Origin: Morchella semilibera
Taxonomy: Eukaryota; Ascomycota; Pezizomycetes; Pezizales; Morchellaceae
Assembly: GCA_009192285.1 (NCBI GenBank)
Contig: CM018603.1
Location: forward strand, 7,277,408-7,341,407
Length of the DNA: 64,000 nucleotides
Direction of reading: 5' to 3'
The notes under the pieces: generated by a model
Told to the model about the DNA's origin: nothing
The model's database searches: none
Seen by the model: only the letters and a program-made list of their open reading frames with translations
Made by a program: the position numbers and the translations under genes
Shown: one piece after another, positions 36,586 through 47,833 of the stretch
Layout: each line of letters starts with the position of its first letter
How positions within the stretch are numbered: position 1 is the stretch's first letter

Positions 36586-38013
36586 ATGGGCCCCTGGCAG
36601 GAAGTCCTAGCGCTGGGCGGGCCGCAGGTTGGGGAGATATTGCAGGCAGAGATGGCAGTGAAAGGTAGCAATTTGCTCTCCACCTCAGGGCCCATGCTCT
36701 GCACTTGTCGTCTGGAAATGACCTTTGTTGAAGAAAGTAGGATCTCTAATTCCCTATCTGTATGATTGATACCGGTACAGGGCTGAGTATAGTTTACAGC
36801 GGGTACGATGAAAGCTCAGGGTACTGGGTTTCTTGTCAATTTACCTGAAAGGTACAAGAAGGATGTTATAATGACTGCCGGGCATAATCTTGTGTCAAAT
36901 AGTGGTGTTTATGCGGAGAGCATCGATGTTGAATTCTTCGGGTCCCCACCTGTCACCGTGCACAGGGATAAGAATCAGTACTTCGCCTCGCAAAGCTATG
37001 AGAGAATGCCAAACGCTGCCAACGGAGTCAACGACTATGGCGTCATCATGATAGCTAAAGGTGTTGTGAAATACCTCGGGGGTCACCCCGGTGGGTTTGG
37101 CTACAGCCTGCTTATTTCCAAGGAAGAATTGATTGGGGTTAGGGCGACCGTTTATGGGTATCCAGTTAGACAGGGGAATCAACGTCCAGGTCCATACCAT
37201 GCGTTTGGTAAAATCATGGGCGTGCAGAATGGGCAAATCGAGTACGGGCTTACAACGCTTGGGGGACACAGCGGTGGGCCTGTCTGCGTAGAACGTGAGG
37301 GCGCGCAGGGGACAGTTTACAGTGTGGTTGGAATTCAGTAAGTCCATCATACCCTGAACCTCATATCTCGCCCGTATAGTTATTCAAGAATGATAGATTG
37401 CTCACTTTAAAACACATTTAGTAATTATGGGTCGGTGGGGAAGAACATCGGATCGCTTTTAACATGCGAAATCTTGATTGAGCTATTCGCTCAGCTAGAA
37501 GAGAAAAGATCCCTTGAACTCGGGCTAAAGCCAGGCAGTACAAATATCTTCTTGAAGATTCCACCAGCGTCTGGGTCAAAAGCTCTCGTCCGGCAATATA
37601 GGGACAGGTACACAAATATCTCTTTCATTCCAGTTGAGACGTATTCAAATGAGGATGGCCCCAGTCCACTACCAAAGTGTGTAATTGCTACATCACTTCT
37701 CAGGCCGGTCACGTATCTTGAGTTTCATCAAAACGAAAACTCGGGTGATATAAGGACGGTTCGGGGCGAGGACCTTACCGACAATCGCCCAACTGAGAAA
37801 AATGTTGTGATCATGGAGCATGGGACCGCCGGGACGGCTGTGTGGTTTCAAATTTCAGCATTTAAAACTCCAGAAAGCCAATTTCTACTCAGGGTTAATA
37901 TGGAAGAGTTCAATAAAAGGACAGGTTCAAAGCATGGCTGTGACTGTACAGCACGTGAAGGCCCGGATGTCGAGCTTGTAAGGTATCCGAGCAAAACAAA
38001 GGTCACTGTATGA
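36586..38013 (+). CDS. Trypsin-like serine protease with uncharacterised C-terminal half, 426 aa
   Basis: Exons are 36586-36736, 36800-37337 and 37422-38013, with intron phases 1 and 2. All joins are in frame (1281 nt). The protease fold is clear: GTGFLVN leading strand (about 58-64), catalytic His79 in TAGHN, Asp129 in NDYGVIM and Ser208 in GGHSGGPVC. Exon 1 supplies the strand CTCRLEMTF. From about residue 235 onward a second region of roughly 190 aa, with no domain I recognise, starts ELGLKPGSTNIFLKIPP and ends VELVRYPSKTKVTV. No signal peptide is evident, so the enzyme may act inside the cell. Trypsin-like domains of this sort occur as effector modules in fungal and bacterial NLR-type proteins. 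That role here is inference from context. Confidence 0.85.
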
Positions 38014-40895
38014 GTATACTCTTCCCAAACTGCATCAGATGACTACTAACCAGAGTCGTAATAGAATTCCAAGTTTACGCTCACTTAATCACAAGTAGTA
38101 TAGTTCTCATCAACGCGCCAGGCTTCCTATGTACTTGGGCTTTTATCCCTGTTACTCAAAGTCGCATATTTAACCATGTACCCCCGTCTTAGCAAAGCTA
38201 CATGTAGATATCACTCGTTTGTGGGTTAGGGTTATTCCAAAATGAAATACATAGCTCTATTCCCTTCGTTAAATTGTATGAAAACGATATTGATTAAAAA
38301 TAGCTGGCTGGATTTATCCAAACGGATATCCATTTGGCTCCTGCCGGTGGACTGTGAGATAAGGGCCCGGAGTGAAGCTAGTACATATGTAATACACGGC
38401 TCTTGAAGCCCGAATCGAGTACAATTGGGTAAAATGCATGAACCCTAACTTGCCCCCATCAACACATTTCAATTCAAAACAATTATTAACTAGGCGGAGA
38501 GCTGTCCTGAACTATCGTGTGAGTCGAATGAGAGCATAATCCACCCACTCTGTTGAGTATAGATAGGTTTATGGAAGGGGTAGCAGTGGTAATAATTTAC
38601 TATGTTGATAGCGGTATCCTTGATAGCGGTATCCAGACGGAGGTATTACCGAATCTGCAGCTGAGCGTTTACGAAACGGTTGCCCCCACCCTCGCCCTTA
38701 AGCTGCCAGCCAGATGCTGGCTTATCCCCTCCCCGGAACAACAAACAAGGCCGTTTCCATACGAATTTCAATCTCTACTAGAAGGATCAGAAATGGCTAG
38801 CTTAAGAGATACGAAAATAAGCCTGGATCATATTTCTCACTGGTTGATCGAATCATATCAGGTATAGGTCAGCAGGAGCAATAATTATACGATGTAGGTA
38901 TGTAACACTTATAAGACATAATGCAGCATTGAGTGGTATAATGAAAGAAAGATGAGGGATATGATATGATGTTTTGGTACAGCTGAATTATTATTCTCGA
39001 TTCAGCTAAGCCAAGCATAAGCTCTTTACCAATGTTAATTACATGGCTTCCGCAGCAGAAGTATGGTCAGAAACACATTGCATACGCCAAGTATGTGTGC
39101 TGATTAGATCAAATATGACAAGCGGCTCAAGACCAGCCATAACTCGCAAGTGTCATTGATTATTTGTGTGGAGTGGCGCCGCTTGCCATAAAAATAACCC
39201 CATTGCATGTTTTGGTCCTAACCTTCGTACATGAGCACTAATGGTATATATGTACCTATAACATTTTGTCGATTCCCTGATTAAAACTTGCCCATTTGAG
39301 TGTTGTCCTCTCGGGTGTTTGTAGATCAGCCCTCGCGCCCACACTTGAAGAGAGACTTTGCGCAGATGAAGCCAGCTATGAATTTCGATTATCTGATTGG
39401 CAGGGTTTGGGATCGGCACCAATCAAATTACCAAAAAATGGAGCTGGCCCCATTTGCGCAAAGTTTCTATTATGTGTGGATAAATGAGTGATAAATGCAC
39501 TACTACTCGTGTATGGCGGACCTATTAATAGAGGCTGAGCGGGAGTACATATTCACCCTGAATAGTATCGTTGGTTGGAGGGCCGTAACAGTGTCGAACT
39601 ACGAGTCCTTTCTTGGTTGCTATCCCTTGGATTAGGTCGCCTTCAGCCAACGGTGGTGGGTAGTCCCGCTCACCCCTCTGGGTAGGTTCGCGATAGCTAT
39701 AGAAAAAGCGCAGTGCGCGTGATGCTGTACGATGTAGCCTTGTTTCAAGATGGTATCTTGCTTAATGCACCACGCGAGGTGCATCCATCTACGATTAGTA
39801 ACATGCCTACCTATCGGAACAGCTTGTTTCTTCGCACCTGCATATTACAACCCCGCCCCGGTTCGGTTTGAAAGAAAATAATAGCGTGGCACTCGGTCTT
39901 GGTAGAGTGAAGTTCTATGGGATTGAGCGAATTGGCTTGCAGTGCTAAGTACGACTTCATTCCAGACGGTCTATGATTTTGATAAGAAAAGGGTGACATG
40001 TCTGTATCCTAGCTGGAACAATCTTTGCTACTCCGAATACCCTTGAACCAATTAGAGTATGGTAATCCAGCCACCATATGGCTGGAAATCACAACTTGGC
40101 CGCATTTCCGCATGAAGAGGGTATAATACTGTTCCACTTCACCAACTCTTGGCACTTTTTACGTACAAAAATAGGTAAAAGGCATCGCGAATAACTTCTC
40201 AACCAGAGAAGATATCAGAAATCTATGAGATCAAAATCTTTATCATACCTATACCTACAATCTGGTCTCATAAATTTTTGATATCTTGTCTGGTTGAAAG
40301 GTTATTCGCACTGCAATTAATTTCTGTCACCTTTAAGCTGCGCCGCACCATACATGTATGGCAAATGGTGCTGCAACTAAATACTGAGCTCTATCATCAT
40401 GTAGCTAACTACTTCAAGTTCTTTTATTTTTCAATTTCATGACTATTCACTAAGTGATTGTTGAGATATATCAATTTTAAGTCGGGTTCGAGGGGGCGTT
40501 CGTCGCCCGTTGTCGCAGGACTTGTTGGACGTGTATATGCTTAGTGCTTAGGTATGGTAGAGAGGTTCTGTACGGTTTTGTTGTATTGTGATGAAGTATT
40601 TGGGCGCTGTCTAGTCAGGATGTGCATCACTTTCCAACACCCTGGATACATTTCTGATCTTTGTATCCCATGGTGACGTTCACATGCACTTGTTCCTCGG
40701 AGGTCAGAAAGCACTGTGTTCAGCCGTTCAAAGGCATTGATTTTTATGTGTCATGGCGTTATCATGGGCGTGCCCTAGGTTTCGTTATGTGTGTGTCCCT
40801 GGCGTCGACCTGGCTGGCTTTAAAGAAGAAACTTCAACAGGATACGTATTCATTAAATCTCCTCTAGCTACAAAGACTATGTATCATACTTGAAA
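38014..40895. other. Gene-poor spacer
   Basis: The plus-strand frame at 38553-38867 (104 codons, non-ATG opening, ending HISHWLIESYQV) has a protein-like second half but no recognisable domain or splice support. It may be a gene relic. An inverted repeat lies at 40187-40309. 40.5-40.8 kb carries a diverged copy of a dispersed repeat also found at 44.3 and 49.5 kb (shared words GAGGTCAGAAAG, ATGGGCGTG). Confidence 0.45.
40187..40309. repeat. MITE-like inverted repeat, 123 bp
   Basis: GCGAATAACTTCTCAACCAG and GATATCAGAAATCTATGAGA on the left pair with TCTCATAAATTTTTGATATC and CTGGTTGAAAGGTTATTCGC on the right. Arms are about 44 bp at roughly 90% identity. No terminal duplication is obvious. 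Confidence 0.65.
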
Positions 40896-41696
40896 CTAAA
40901 ATGCAACCTCGAACGTATTGTCATTCACGATATCCATGGCCTGCTGAAGCTCTCTAGCCTCAATACTTTCATGGATCTTGGCCCAGCGCGACTTCAGAAA
41001 ATCCCATTCCACGACCGAGAAATCAATTTTGATATCTGCCTCTTGATGCTTCTTCTTCTTTTTGGTGACCACGTCGTAAGCCTTAGCATCAGTAGAAAAG
41101 CGTAGCATGCGTAACTTTGGATCCAGTGTTTGGGCCACATGATCGTACTGATAGACTGTTGCCAGGATCGAATATTCCACAGGGGTTTTCGACTCTTTCG
41201 TCGCTTTGATAGTTGTGATAATTGATTGTAGCACGGCTTCGAGGGATTTGTAGATCGATTTGGGGATAGGGAAGCCCTCCATAGCGAGCGTGAGGATATT
41301 CAAATGTAGATCACTCGAGTTGACGATGAAAGAGTTGCTCCTATTGAAGCTGATGGTTTGAGCTAGGCAACCGATAGGTCTCCGAAGTATAGCCTCTTGA
41401 GCACGGGCACGATAACTCTCCACAGCAATCCGGTCCTCTGCGCCCTTGATTTTAGGTATTCTACCCTTCGCACGTTGCGCGTCTACCTGGCGTTGGACCT
41501 GGTTTGTGACCCAAGCACGAAAGTAGGCCATATCTTCCTTCAGTTTGACGAGCTCATTGTGAACAAGGTCAGAAACACCGGGTGTAAAGTCGATGTAGAA
41601 CAATGTTTTCACCTCGTCGGTGGTGTCGGGGGAGGGTAAGGAAGTGGCAGTGTACTTGGGAGGATCATGGATTGAAATATTGTTTGAAGCAGACAT
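40896..41696 (-). CDS. Uncharacterised protein, 266 aa; paralog-like to the gene at 43019
   Basis: An uninterrupted frame opens with ATG and shows clear protein character. The first 30 residues are polar and Pro/Thr/Ser-rich. A central helical, charged section (FRAWVTNQVQRQVDAQRAKG) is followed by alternating hydrophobic strands (SSDLHLNILTLAMEGF, YSILATVYQYDHVAQTLD) and a Lys-rich KKKKKHQEADIKIDF stretch. No family was recognised, and no signal peptide or membrane segment is seen. By eye it aligns with the divergent neighbour along most of its length: shared spacing of IDFT/IDMP, a W 30-40 residues later, QVxxxRxxGxI/L, a YRA motif, and YxxAxxxYDxxAxxxDxxxxxxxF near the end. Confidence 0.7.
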   Translation of the reverse strand: MSASNNISIHDPPKYTATSLPSPDTTDEVKTLFYIDFTPGVSDLVHNELVKLKEDMAYFRAWVTNQVQRQVDAQRAKGRIPKIKGAEDRIAVESYRARAQEAILRRPIGCLAQTISFNRSNSFIVNSSDLHLNILTLAMEGFPIPKSIYKSLEAVLQSIITTIKATKESKTPVEYSILATVYQYDHVAQTLDPKLRMLRFSTDAKAYDVVTKKKKKHQEADIKIDFSVVEWDFLKSRWAKIHESIEARELQQAMDIVNDNTFEVAF

Positions 41697-43018
41697 AATA
41701 TGGCTATGCTGTGTTAAAGGGACTGGTTGTTGAGCTAGAGGTGTAATAAAAGGGTGGGACTACCCCTAATAAATACACACCTCAGGAAGCATTTGAGTGT
41801 AGGCGGAAGGTATGTGTTGAGCTTTTTTGACAGAATCTCAGGGGAGATAATGAATTGGAACATGTGTGATCCGCCCCCCTGGTACCGACTCACCTCCTTT
41901 CTAGTGGACAATGTGTCCTCTGTAATGTGAGGTAAAGGACCCTCTTACTCCGCTAATAATGTATTGGGAGGCGCACACAATGCACAGGATTCTATTTATC
42001 GCGCGAAAGAAAGAGGGGTGTACTAAAGTGGGCTAGCTATCATTGACTGATCATAGAATTGGGTGACAGTGAAGTGTGGCAAAGAACCCCTTTACCACAC
42101 AAACATCAGTTTTCTACTCCGTCAATAATGTAATGAGAGGCTCATATGTTACTCACGATCAACTATTCTGTGCGTGAATCGGGATCGATCTGTTGGTGAC
42201 GGTGAAAAAAAAAAGGGGTGTTCTAAAGAGGACTGGTTATCACTAACGGATTGTGGAATTGAAGGACTTTCTATAAGTGATAGAACATGTCATATTCCGT
42301 CCCATTTACCAGTACTAGAAATAATGTTTCTCTGTCATTTGTTTTGTGGATCTCGATGTGATACCGCATTAATTCCAATAGACAGTAGGTCATATAAGAC
42401 GTTGATTTTGCCATCCTTGGCGATTTGTCCTATCTTTGCCAGCTGATCAAGGAGGCAACCTGAACGCTCTGTATAAAAAGCCGTTCACCCGAACTGACCT
42501 TTAGTGTCCAATAGGGTAAAAGTATCAAACATCTTCTCCGCTGACTGGAGACCCTCCTACTCCGTTCACCGATTCCAAGCACATCATAATAATAGTCCCT
42601 CATACGTAAAGTATTATGAGATCGAGATAGGAGCACTCGTGGATCGGAAAATTATTGAGAGTTCTGTAACAAAGGATCGCTACGTACACACTCCCATCAC
42701 CCAGGTTGTAAGGTGGATCGCATGACTCTTACTTCAATAACGTTTGCCAAGGCACTTGCCAACACGGGATTAAATAGTAATTCAACACGAACGACCTCCG
42801 AAAGCTATCAAGACATATCACCTACCTTCAACCGTCTCCCCTTTCCTAATAATTTCATACCATTGAGTATTATAGTTCTCCAAAGATCCGTGAACCTTGT
42901 AGCTCTTTACTGCTCCAATTCGTTTGAAATCTCCTTGATTGTTTTGCAACACCACGGTGTCCTCCATCTTCAAACAGTATCAACATCGTCGCTCAGTTCT
43001 CTTGAGACCACCTCTGTC
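41697..43018. promoter_or_regulatory. Shared divergent upstream region with degenerate tandem repeats
   Basis: This 1.3 kb lies between two divergently transcribed genes. Units of about 170 bp recur: TACTCCGCTAATAATGTATTG at 41946 and TACTCCGTCAATAATGTAATG at 42115. Each is followed by a purine-rich word (AAAGAGGGGTGTACTAAAG or AAAAAGGGGTGTTCTAAAG), then GACTGGTTATCACTAACGGA or its counterpart. A weaker third start (CCTACTCCGTTCACCG) lies near 42548. A TATA-like GTATAAAAAG occurs at 42471. It may hold duplicated regulatory sites, but no factor is identified. Confidence 0.5.
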
Positions 43019-43789
43019 ATGGATATCCCTATTTCTATGCAGAGCAGCCACAAACATGAGCTCTTAATCGATATGCCCTCTCAGCTCCCTGAAGACCTCC
43101 GCTTGCATCTATCAAACCTCCAAAAAGGAACCCGCCTGACCCTGTCGTGGGCTAGTAACATCTGCACAAAACAAGTCCACCGGGTGCGAGAAAATGGCCA
43201 ACTCGAGGCAGGAAATACCCACGGAGAGGCTGTCTACCGGGCGAAGGTGTTGACAACAGTGCTTGATCAACGAGCCACTTGGCTCACTCCAACCGCTCGC
43301 TCCATCATCAATTCCCCTTTTGACCTGCCCAAGTCCGAGCTTACACCGGATGTACTCAATACCTACCTCTTATCCCTCACTCCTACTCCACCACCGTCTT
43401 CCGGAGCGGGGAGGTTTCTCCAACAGTGTACTCGGTCGATTCTTAACGGCGGTTACGAGAATGGAACCACAGCGCACTTTACATACTCCCAAGCGCTTTT
43501 TACCTATGATAGGTTCGCACACAACATTGATTCGAGCATTCAGGTATTCGAGATTACGTTGAAGGCAACACATTTCACTAAAAATATGCCAGCCCCAGAA
43601 ATACAACAAAACAACATTATGTCATTCCTTTCCCCAGCACCGGTGGCGATTGATATGATCACAATTGAGCCGATTTTTTTAAGTGTTCAGTACGAATTTC
43701 AGAGCGGTGCATTCCAGGGTTTGAGTTCTACGGTAGAGAAAAGTCGGGATGAGATGGCCAAAAGTGCGGTGGGGAAGACGAGGGGTTAG
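43019..43789 (+). CDS. Uncharacterised protein, 256 aa; paralog-like to the gene at 40896
   Basis: Chosen start is ATG 43019; the frame is open further upstream but without ATG. The product starts MDIPISMQSSHKHELLIDMP. Protein-like composition throughout, with LSWASNICTKQVHRVRENGQ, YRAKVLTTVLDQRATWL, then AHFTYSQALFTYDRFAHNID and a C-terminal ITIEPIFLSVQYEFQSGAF strand region. No family was recognised. Spacing of conserved-looking positions (ID, W, QVxxxRxxGQL, YRA, YxxAxxxYDxxAxxID) parallels the 266 aa product on the other strand, so the two are probably diverged paralogs created by an inverted duplication. Confidence 0.65.
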   Translation: MDIPISMQSSHKHELLIDMPSQLPEDLRLHLSNLQKGTRLTLSWASNICTKQVHRVRENGQLEAGNTHGEAVYRAKVLTTVLDQRATWLTPTARSIINSPFDLPKSELTPDVLNTYLLSLTPTPPPSSGAGRFLQQCTRSILNGGYENGTTAHFTYSQALFTYDRFAHNIDSSIQVFEITLKATHFTKNMPAPEIQQNNIMSFLSPAPVAIDMITIEPIFLSVQYEFQSGAFQGLSSTVEKSRDEMAKSAVGKTRG

Positions 43790-44287
43790 CTCTCGCCTGT
43801 TCATGTGTTTCTATGATGTTACTAGCATTTAATGAACAGTTATTACTAGCTCTTTCTGCCGCGCAAGCACTCCTATATATTGATGATGAACCTAGTGTAA
43901 CACAGATTTCTCGCTTTTTAGTAATAGAGTCATTCAATACATCCCAATAATGTACTTTCGGAGTCGGAGCGAAATCCATGCAGCCAGGGACCTACTCTAA
44001 CATAAGAATATCAACCAATTGAGTAAGGTGTCGGAGATAATCTCCTAGGGCCTGAAGTTACCACACCGCAGATTCTGATAAATTGATAAGTCAACTGCAA
44101 AGATAGTCGCATGTTTAGCTGCATGGGTTTCCCGTCAATTAGCCGTTTTCCGGCATGCGCGCAAAAGAAAGGGGATTGGCGAAAAAGGCAATGAGCGTCG
44201 AAGCTGCCTCTCTCGACAGTTTCCCTGACTGCGCCACCTCGGCCTGGAGGCTTCGCCCGGCGGTGCTGTTAACTACACCGCCTAGGA

Positions 44288-44445
44288 CATGCCATGGACA
44301 CGCCCAAATTGACGTCATGGACACGACCAAAATGACGCCTAAATGAGGCTTAGGACATTCCGTGGACACACCTCTAGTGCCACAATGGATACACAAAGGC
44401 TGGCGCCCAGGAAACACCTAGAAACAGTGCCTTTCTGACCTCCGG
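44288..44445. repeat. Dispersed repeat with CATGGACACG words
   Basis: CATGCCATGGACACGCCCAA and CGTCATGGACACGACC occur here. Closely similar wording is at 45822-45885 in the same direction. In inverted orientation it recurs at 49457-49615, including the AGGTCAGAAAGGCACT / AGTGCCTTTCTGACCT boundary word. A more diverged copy lies at 40.69-40.80 kb. The transposon class is unknown. Confidence 0.5.
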
Positions 44446-45032
44446 GGGGGGGGGGTGGTCGCCTAGAGCGAGTGATAGTTCATGGCCTGGCGGTGGTGGC
44501 CTATGGCGTGACTAAGCGTCGAGTGACAACTCTTGACTTGGAGGCGAGTGATGGCTGAAGACCTGACTAAGCAGCGAGTGATATTTTATGATTACCTAGG
44601 ACGACAGAGGGGTTAGTGTTTATAGTTACAATTAGTGGTCATCTTTATTAAACTATTTATATAAGCTAAAAGGGATCCCAGTAGCCACGATCACTTAGAA
44701 TACAGGAAAGATCTAAATGACCTACGACTAGAAATTCATGTGAGTTAGTAGAGCCCCTCCCGATTAACAGCTTAATTCAAACCAGGGACGCAATCCCTAA
44801 TTCGAGTTTTACAAGAAGTGCAGCAAGGATAGAGATGCTTCCTGAAACCTACAAACACCCTGGCTTATGACGAGGTGTAACCTCCATACCGAAACTAACC
44901 AATGGGAACTAACCAATGGGAACAGAAAAGACAGCTTCAAGAAAAGACACGAACAAAGGGGATACAAGATGCCATAGCAAAAAGTATATGGCACCTGTGC
45001 ACCAAACTTAACTCAAGGTCCTTAATCTCCAA

Positions 45033-46071
45033 AACCTCATCTTGTACCTTTTACTATGCGAGTGGTCATGACAGAAGCTTGACGCTAATTTTCACTGGGA
45101 ATTAACGTCACACCGACCATTGAACAATTCAGATGATTAACAGTATATCGTTTATTGAATTCTATGTAAATCTATGTACAGGTTTATGTCTACGTGACTG
45201 CCTGCGTGACTGCCTGCCCGACTGCCAGCCTGCTCACCTCCTTACCTGCAGAAGTCGTTGTTTTGGACGTGTCTATTGCGTCCTAGAGAGTGTTGATGGC
45301 ATTGATTTTGGCGTATACATGGCGTCGATTTGGATGTGCCCCAAATGTCGATTTTGGCGTATCCATCATCAGGAAAAAATGTTTCCTCAAAACGGATCCT
45401 GTCTCCTTGTCTGCATGCGTTGGGTGCGTCTCGCGCTTCCAAAAAGTGACAGGTCACATTTGCCCCGTCTAAGCTCGCCTAAAAAGTGATAAGTCGTCCC
45501 TAGCTCCCCCAAGCTTGTCTAACTCTGGAGCGACAGTTCGTCTTTCGACGCCCTATCTCGTCTAAAATATGATATGCCGGAGGTGGCTAAGCCCGATCGG
45601 GACCAGATCGTCATTCTTGACGCCCATTTTCACCTGCACCTGCACCTTCACCATCATCACCTACACATCTACCGCAAGCACTTGATACCTATCTTCACCT
45701 CCACATCCATCTCTATCTCGAGTATCTCCCTACGCCTTACTCCGACACCTATGCTAATGTCTGCATAGGGTCTTACGCCCAAACCCACGCTCAAATGCAC
45801 GGCCACCACATGCACAAATAGACGCCCGAATCCACGCCATGGACATGCCCAAATCGACATCATGGACACGCCCATAATAACACCACACCTACATCGATGG
45901 CTTCTGGGGGTAAGGAGGGCAGTCGCGCCATATTTGTATATAGAATTCCATAAAATTAAATAAATGATGTACCGTCACTCACCTGAACTGTCCAACCATC
46001 AATGTGACGCCAATTTCGAGCGAAAATTAGCGTTAAGGTTCTGCCATGATCGCAAAAGCATAAGACAGGTT
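45033..46071. mobile_element. Element with long terminal inverted repeats, about 1.04 kb
   Basis: The left arm (about 45033-45131) contains CTTGACGCTAATTTTC, AACGTCACACCGACC and GAACAATTCAG. The right arm (about 45982-46071) contains their inverse: CTGAACTGTCCAACC, GTGACGCCAATTTCG and GAAAATTAGCGTTAAGG. The arms are around 90-100 bp at roughly 75% identity, so the element is old. The interior is repetitive (CTGCGTGACTGCCTGC, CACCTGCACCTGCACC) without a transposase. Confidence 0.55.
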
Positions 46072-46357
46072 TCTATAATTCTATAGATACATTTGAGCTC
46101 TTTGATATTACAGCGCACTGAACTTTTGAAGAGTGGCTGTACATGCGCACCAATGTCAGCCTCACTTGACAACACCGTGACGCCACCGGTCTCTCGTTTC
46201 TGCCAAGACACTCATTCAACCTCAATCGCTACCCCGCAATGCCAGGTAGTGAGGTCCACAACCCTAAGCTTCTACGGAGTTGTATATCGATTTCTCCAAT
46301 CTTCATCCGCAGCAGTCTAATTTTCTACACCTTTACTACCTTTAGACTATCATCATC

Positions 46358-46531
46358 ATGCCCTCCATCTGGTACTGTCCAGAATGTGGTTTCGGCCCAA
46401 TGAACGGTGAACTTGACGCTGGCTGCTCCAATTGCGGTTGGACTTCCAGGGGACGTAGACGGTTCTTTTGTACAACTACCAACATACCAACGTCATCCCA
46501 TAGCCCTGGTCTTGGTAAGTCCATGGACTGA
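46358..46531 (+). CDS. Small zinc-ribbon protein, 57 aa
   Basis: The product starts MPSIWYCPECGFGPMNGEL and has a second CxxC (CSNCGW) 17 residues after the first, giving a four-cysteine zinc-ribbon signature. Then comes a basic RGRRR segment and a short polar tail. The ATG is preceded by a CT-rich stretch and ATCATC, typical of fungal starts. It resembles very small fungal proteins of the form W-x-C-x-x-C-G-x-G-P, whose function is not established. A GGTAAGTC near the 3' end (46514) could be a splice donor, in which case the true C-terminus would lie further downstream. Confidence 0.6.
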   Translation: MPSIWYCPECGFGPMNGELDAGCSNCGWTSRGRRRFFCTTTNIPTSSHSPGLGKSMD

Positions 46532-47833
46532 GGTGGACCAATTCGTTTAACGAGGAACTAGAATGTATTCTAACAGGAGAAGAGAACGTTGTGTAAAGAA
46601 AGCAACCCATATAAGAAATACAAAGAACTCAAACACGAAATCCGACAATTACTTGACAAAAAGGTTCTGGGAACGGTTCGGTGACCGCGAGATGCCGTCA
46701 GCTCGTGATATTATCGATATAAACGCTAGACCTGTTGGGTGCCCGCTTGCAGAGAGAGTGTTTTGACTATATATTTGAGTTTCCTTTGTGTTCTTTGAGT
46801 CTCTTTCAGTTGCGTTATACAGATTAGTCGTCGTGATTTTCTGAGGGATTTGTAAGGATAAGCTTGCCCCCGAGTTTCTAGTTTTCTTTTGTTCTTCTTT
46901 GCTCAACGTACTCTTGTTCTTTCCCGTACCAAATAAAACTTTGTCACGGTTCCCCATCCTCAATCTCTCTCCTGCCCTAATCCCAGTCCGATCGGTATTA
47001 AATCCGGTGCTGCAGTCTCCATCTCTGTCCTGGTAATATAAGTGAATGTAAATTATATACCATCCTATGCCCATTCCCGATCTTGGTGTGACAACCAGAA
47101 CCCGCTACAACCAACGATAAAGTGGGTTTTCCTTAGCCCGTAGTGCTAGTAGCGCCTAATGTACTTTCTGTGCTGAGCACGGACAAGGAAACACTATTTT
47201 TTAGCGCTGATATTCACAATCATTCTGTGGAGAACTATAAGAACTAAAAAGCCAGGGGTAAGTAGCAGAGGGAGGTGTAGGGGTGTGGAACGCTATGATC
47301 AGGTTTGATTATACAAAATAGTGCAGGAGCCTTGGGCGCGCGAGTGACAGAGAGTGCCTGGATTTGGGTGTATAACTAATTCACCGGAATTCGACCACCC
47401 TTTTTTCAATTGTCAAGATTAACTGAGAGGATTGTTTTACTTAGCCTGGTTTTCAAATCTATGAGGAGTTGATCGTGCCCCCAGCAGCTCACTAAGGGTG
47501 GACTATTGGGCCACACAAGCATGTCAGGGCTGGACAAACCATGAGCTGTAGCCTGCCCAGGGATATCAAGGACTACAAGGGACTACAGGATTGTACCCTT
47601 CGTTTCGCGCATAATAGACGTCCCAAGCCACAGGTCCCTCCTAGCCGCCACACCCGCCGGCCCTACCACATACAACCGATACTCTTAGTCATCATCCCCT
47701 CTTTGCGAGCCCCCGTACCCCACCAACCTGCTATACGTAAATATATATAAATCTCCTCAAACCAAACCCCAAGTCTCCAGTGCCCCCCCTAGCTCCTAAC
47801 ACGCATACAACTGCACCCTACATCCGAGACCGA
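46532..47833. other. Gene-free spacer
   Basis: Nothing supportable. Plus-strand composition becomes C-rich from 47.6 kb, leading into the GC-rich gene at 47834. Confidence 0.45.

Larger units (their letters stand above)
43790..46357. other. Repeat-rich spacer
   Basis: No supportable gene. 44288-44445 is one copy of a dispersed repeat whose inverted relative lies at 49457-49615. 44463-44605 has three diverged tandem units around GCGAGTGATAGTTCATGG. A G11 run sits near 44443. 45033-46071 is a long-TIR element. Frames here that translate to CPxC words (for example near 45330) are repeat-derived and not called. Confidence 0.5.

Noticed and set aside
45242-45489. Frames with CPxC-like words suggesting a second zinc-ribbon gene
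   Set aside because: The words fall in the dispersed CATGGACACG-type repeat and the pattern lacks the second CxxC spacing.
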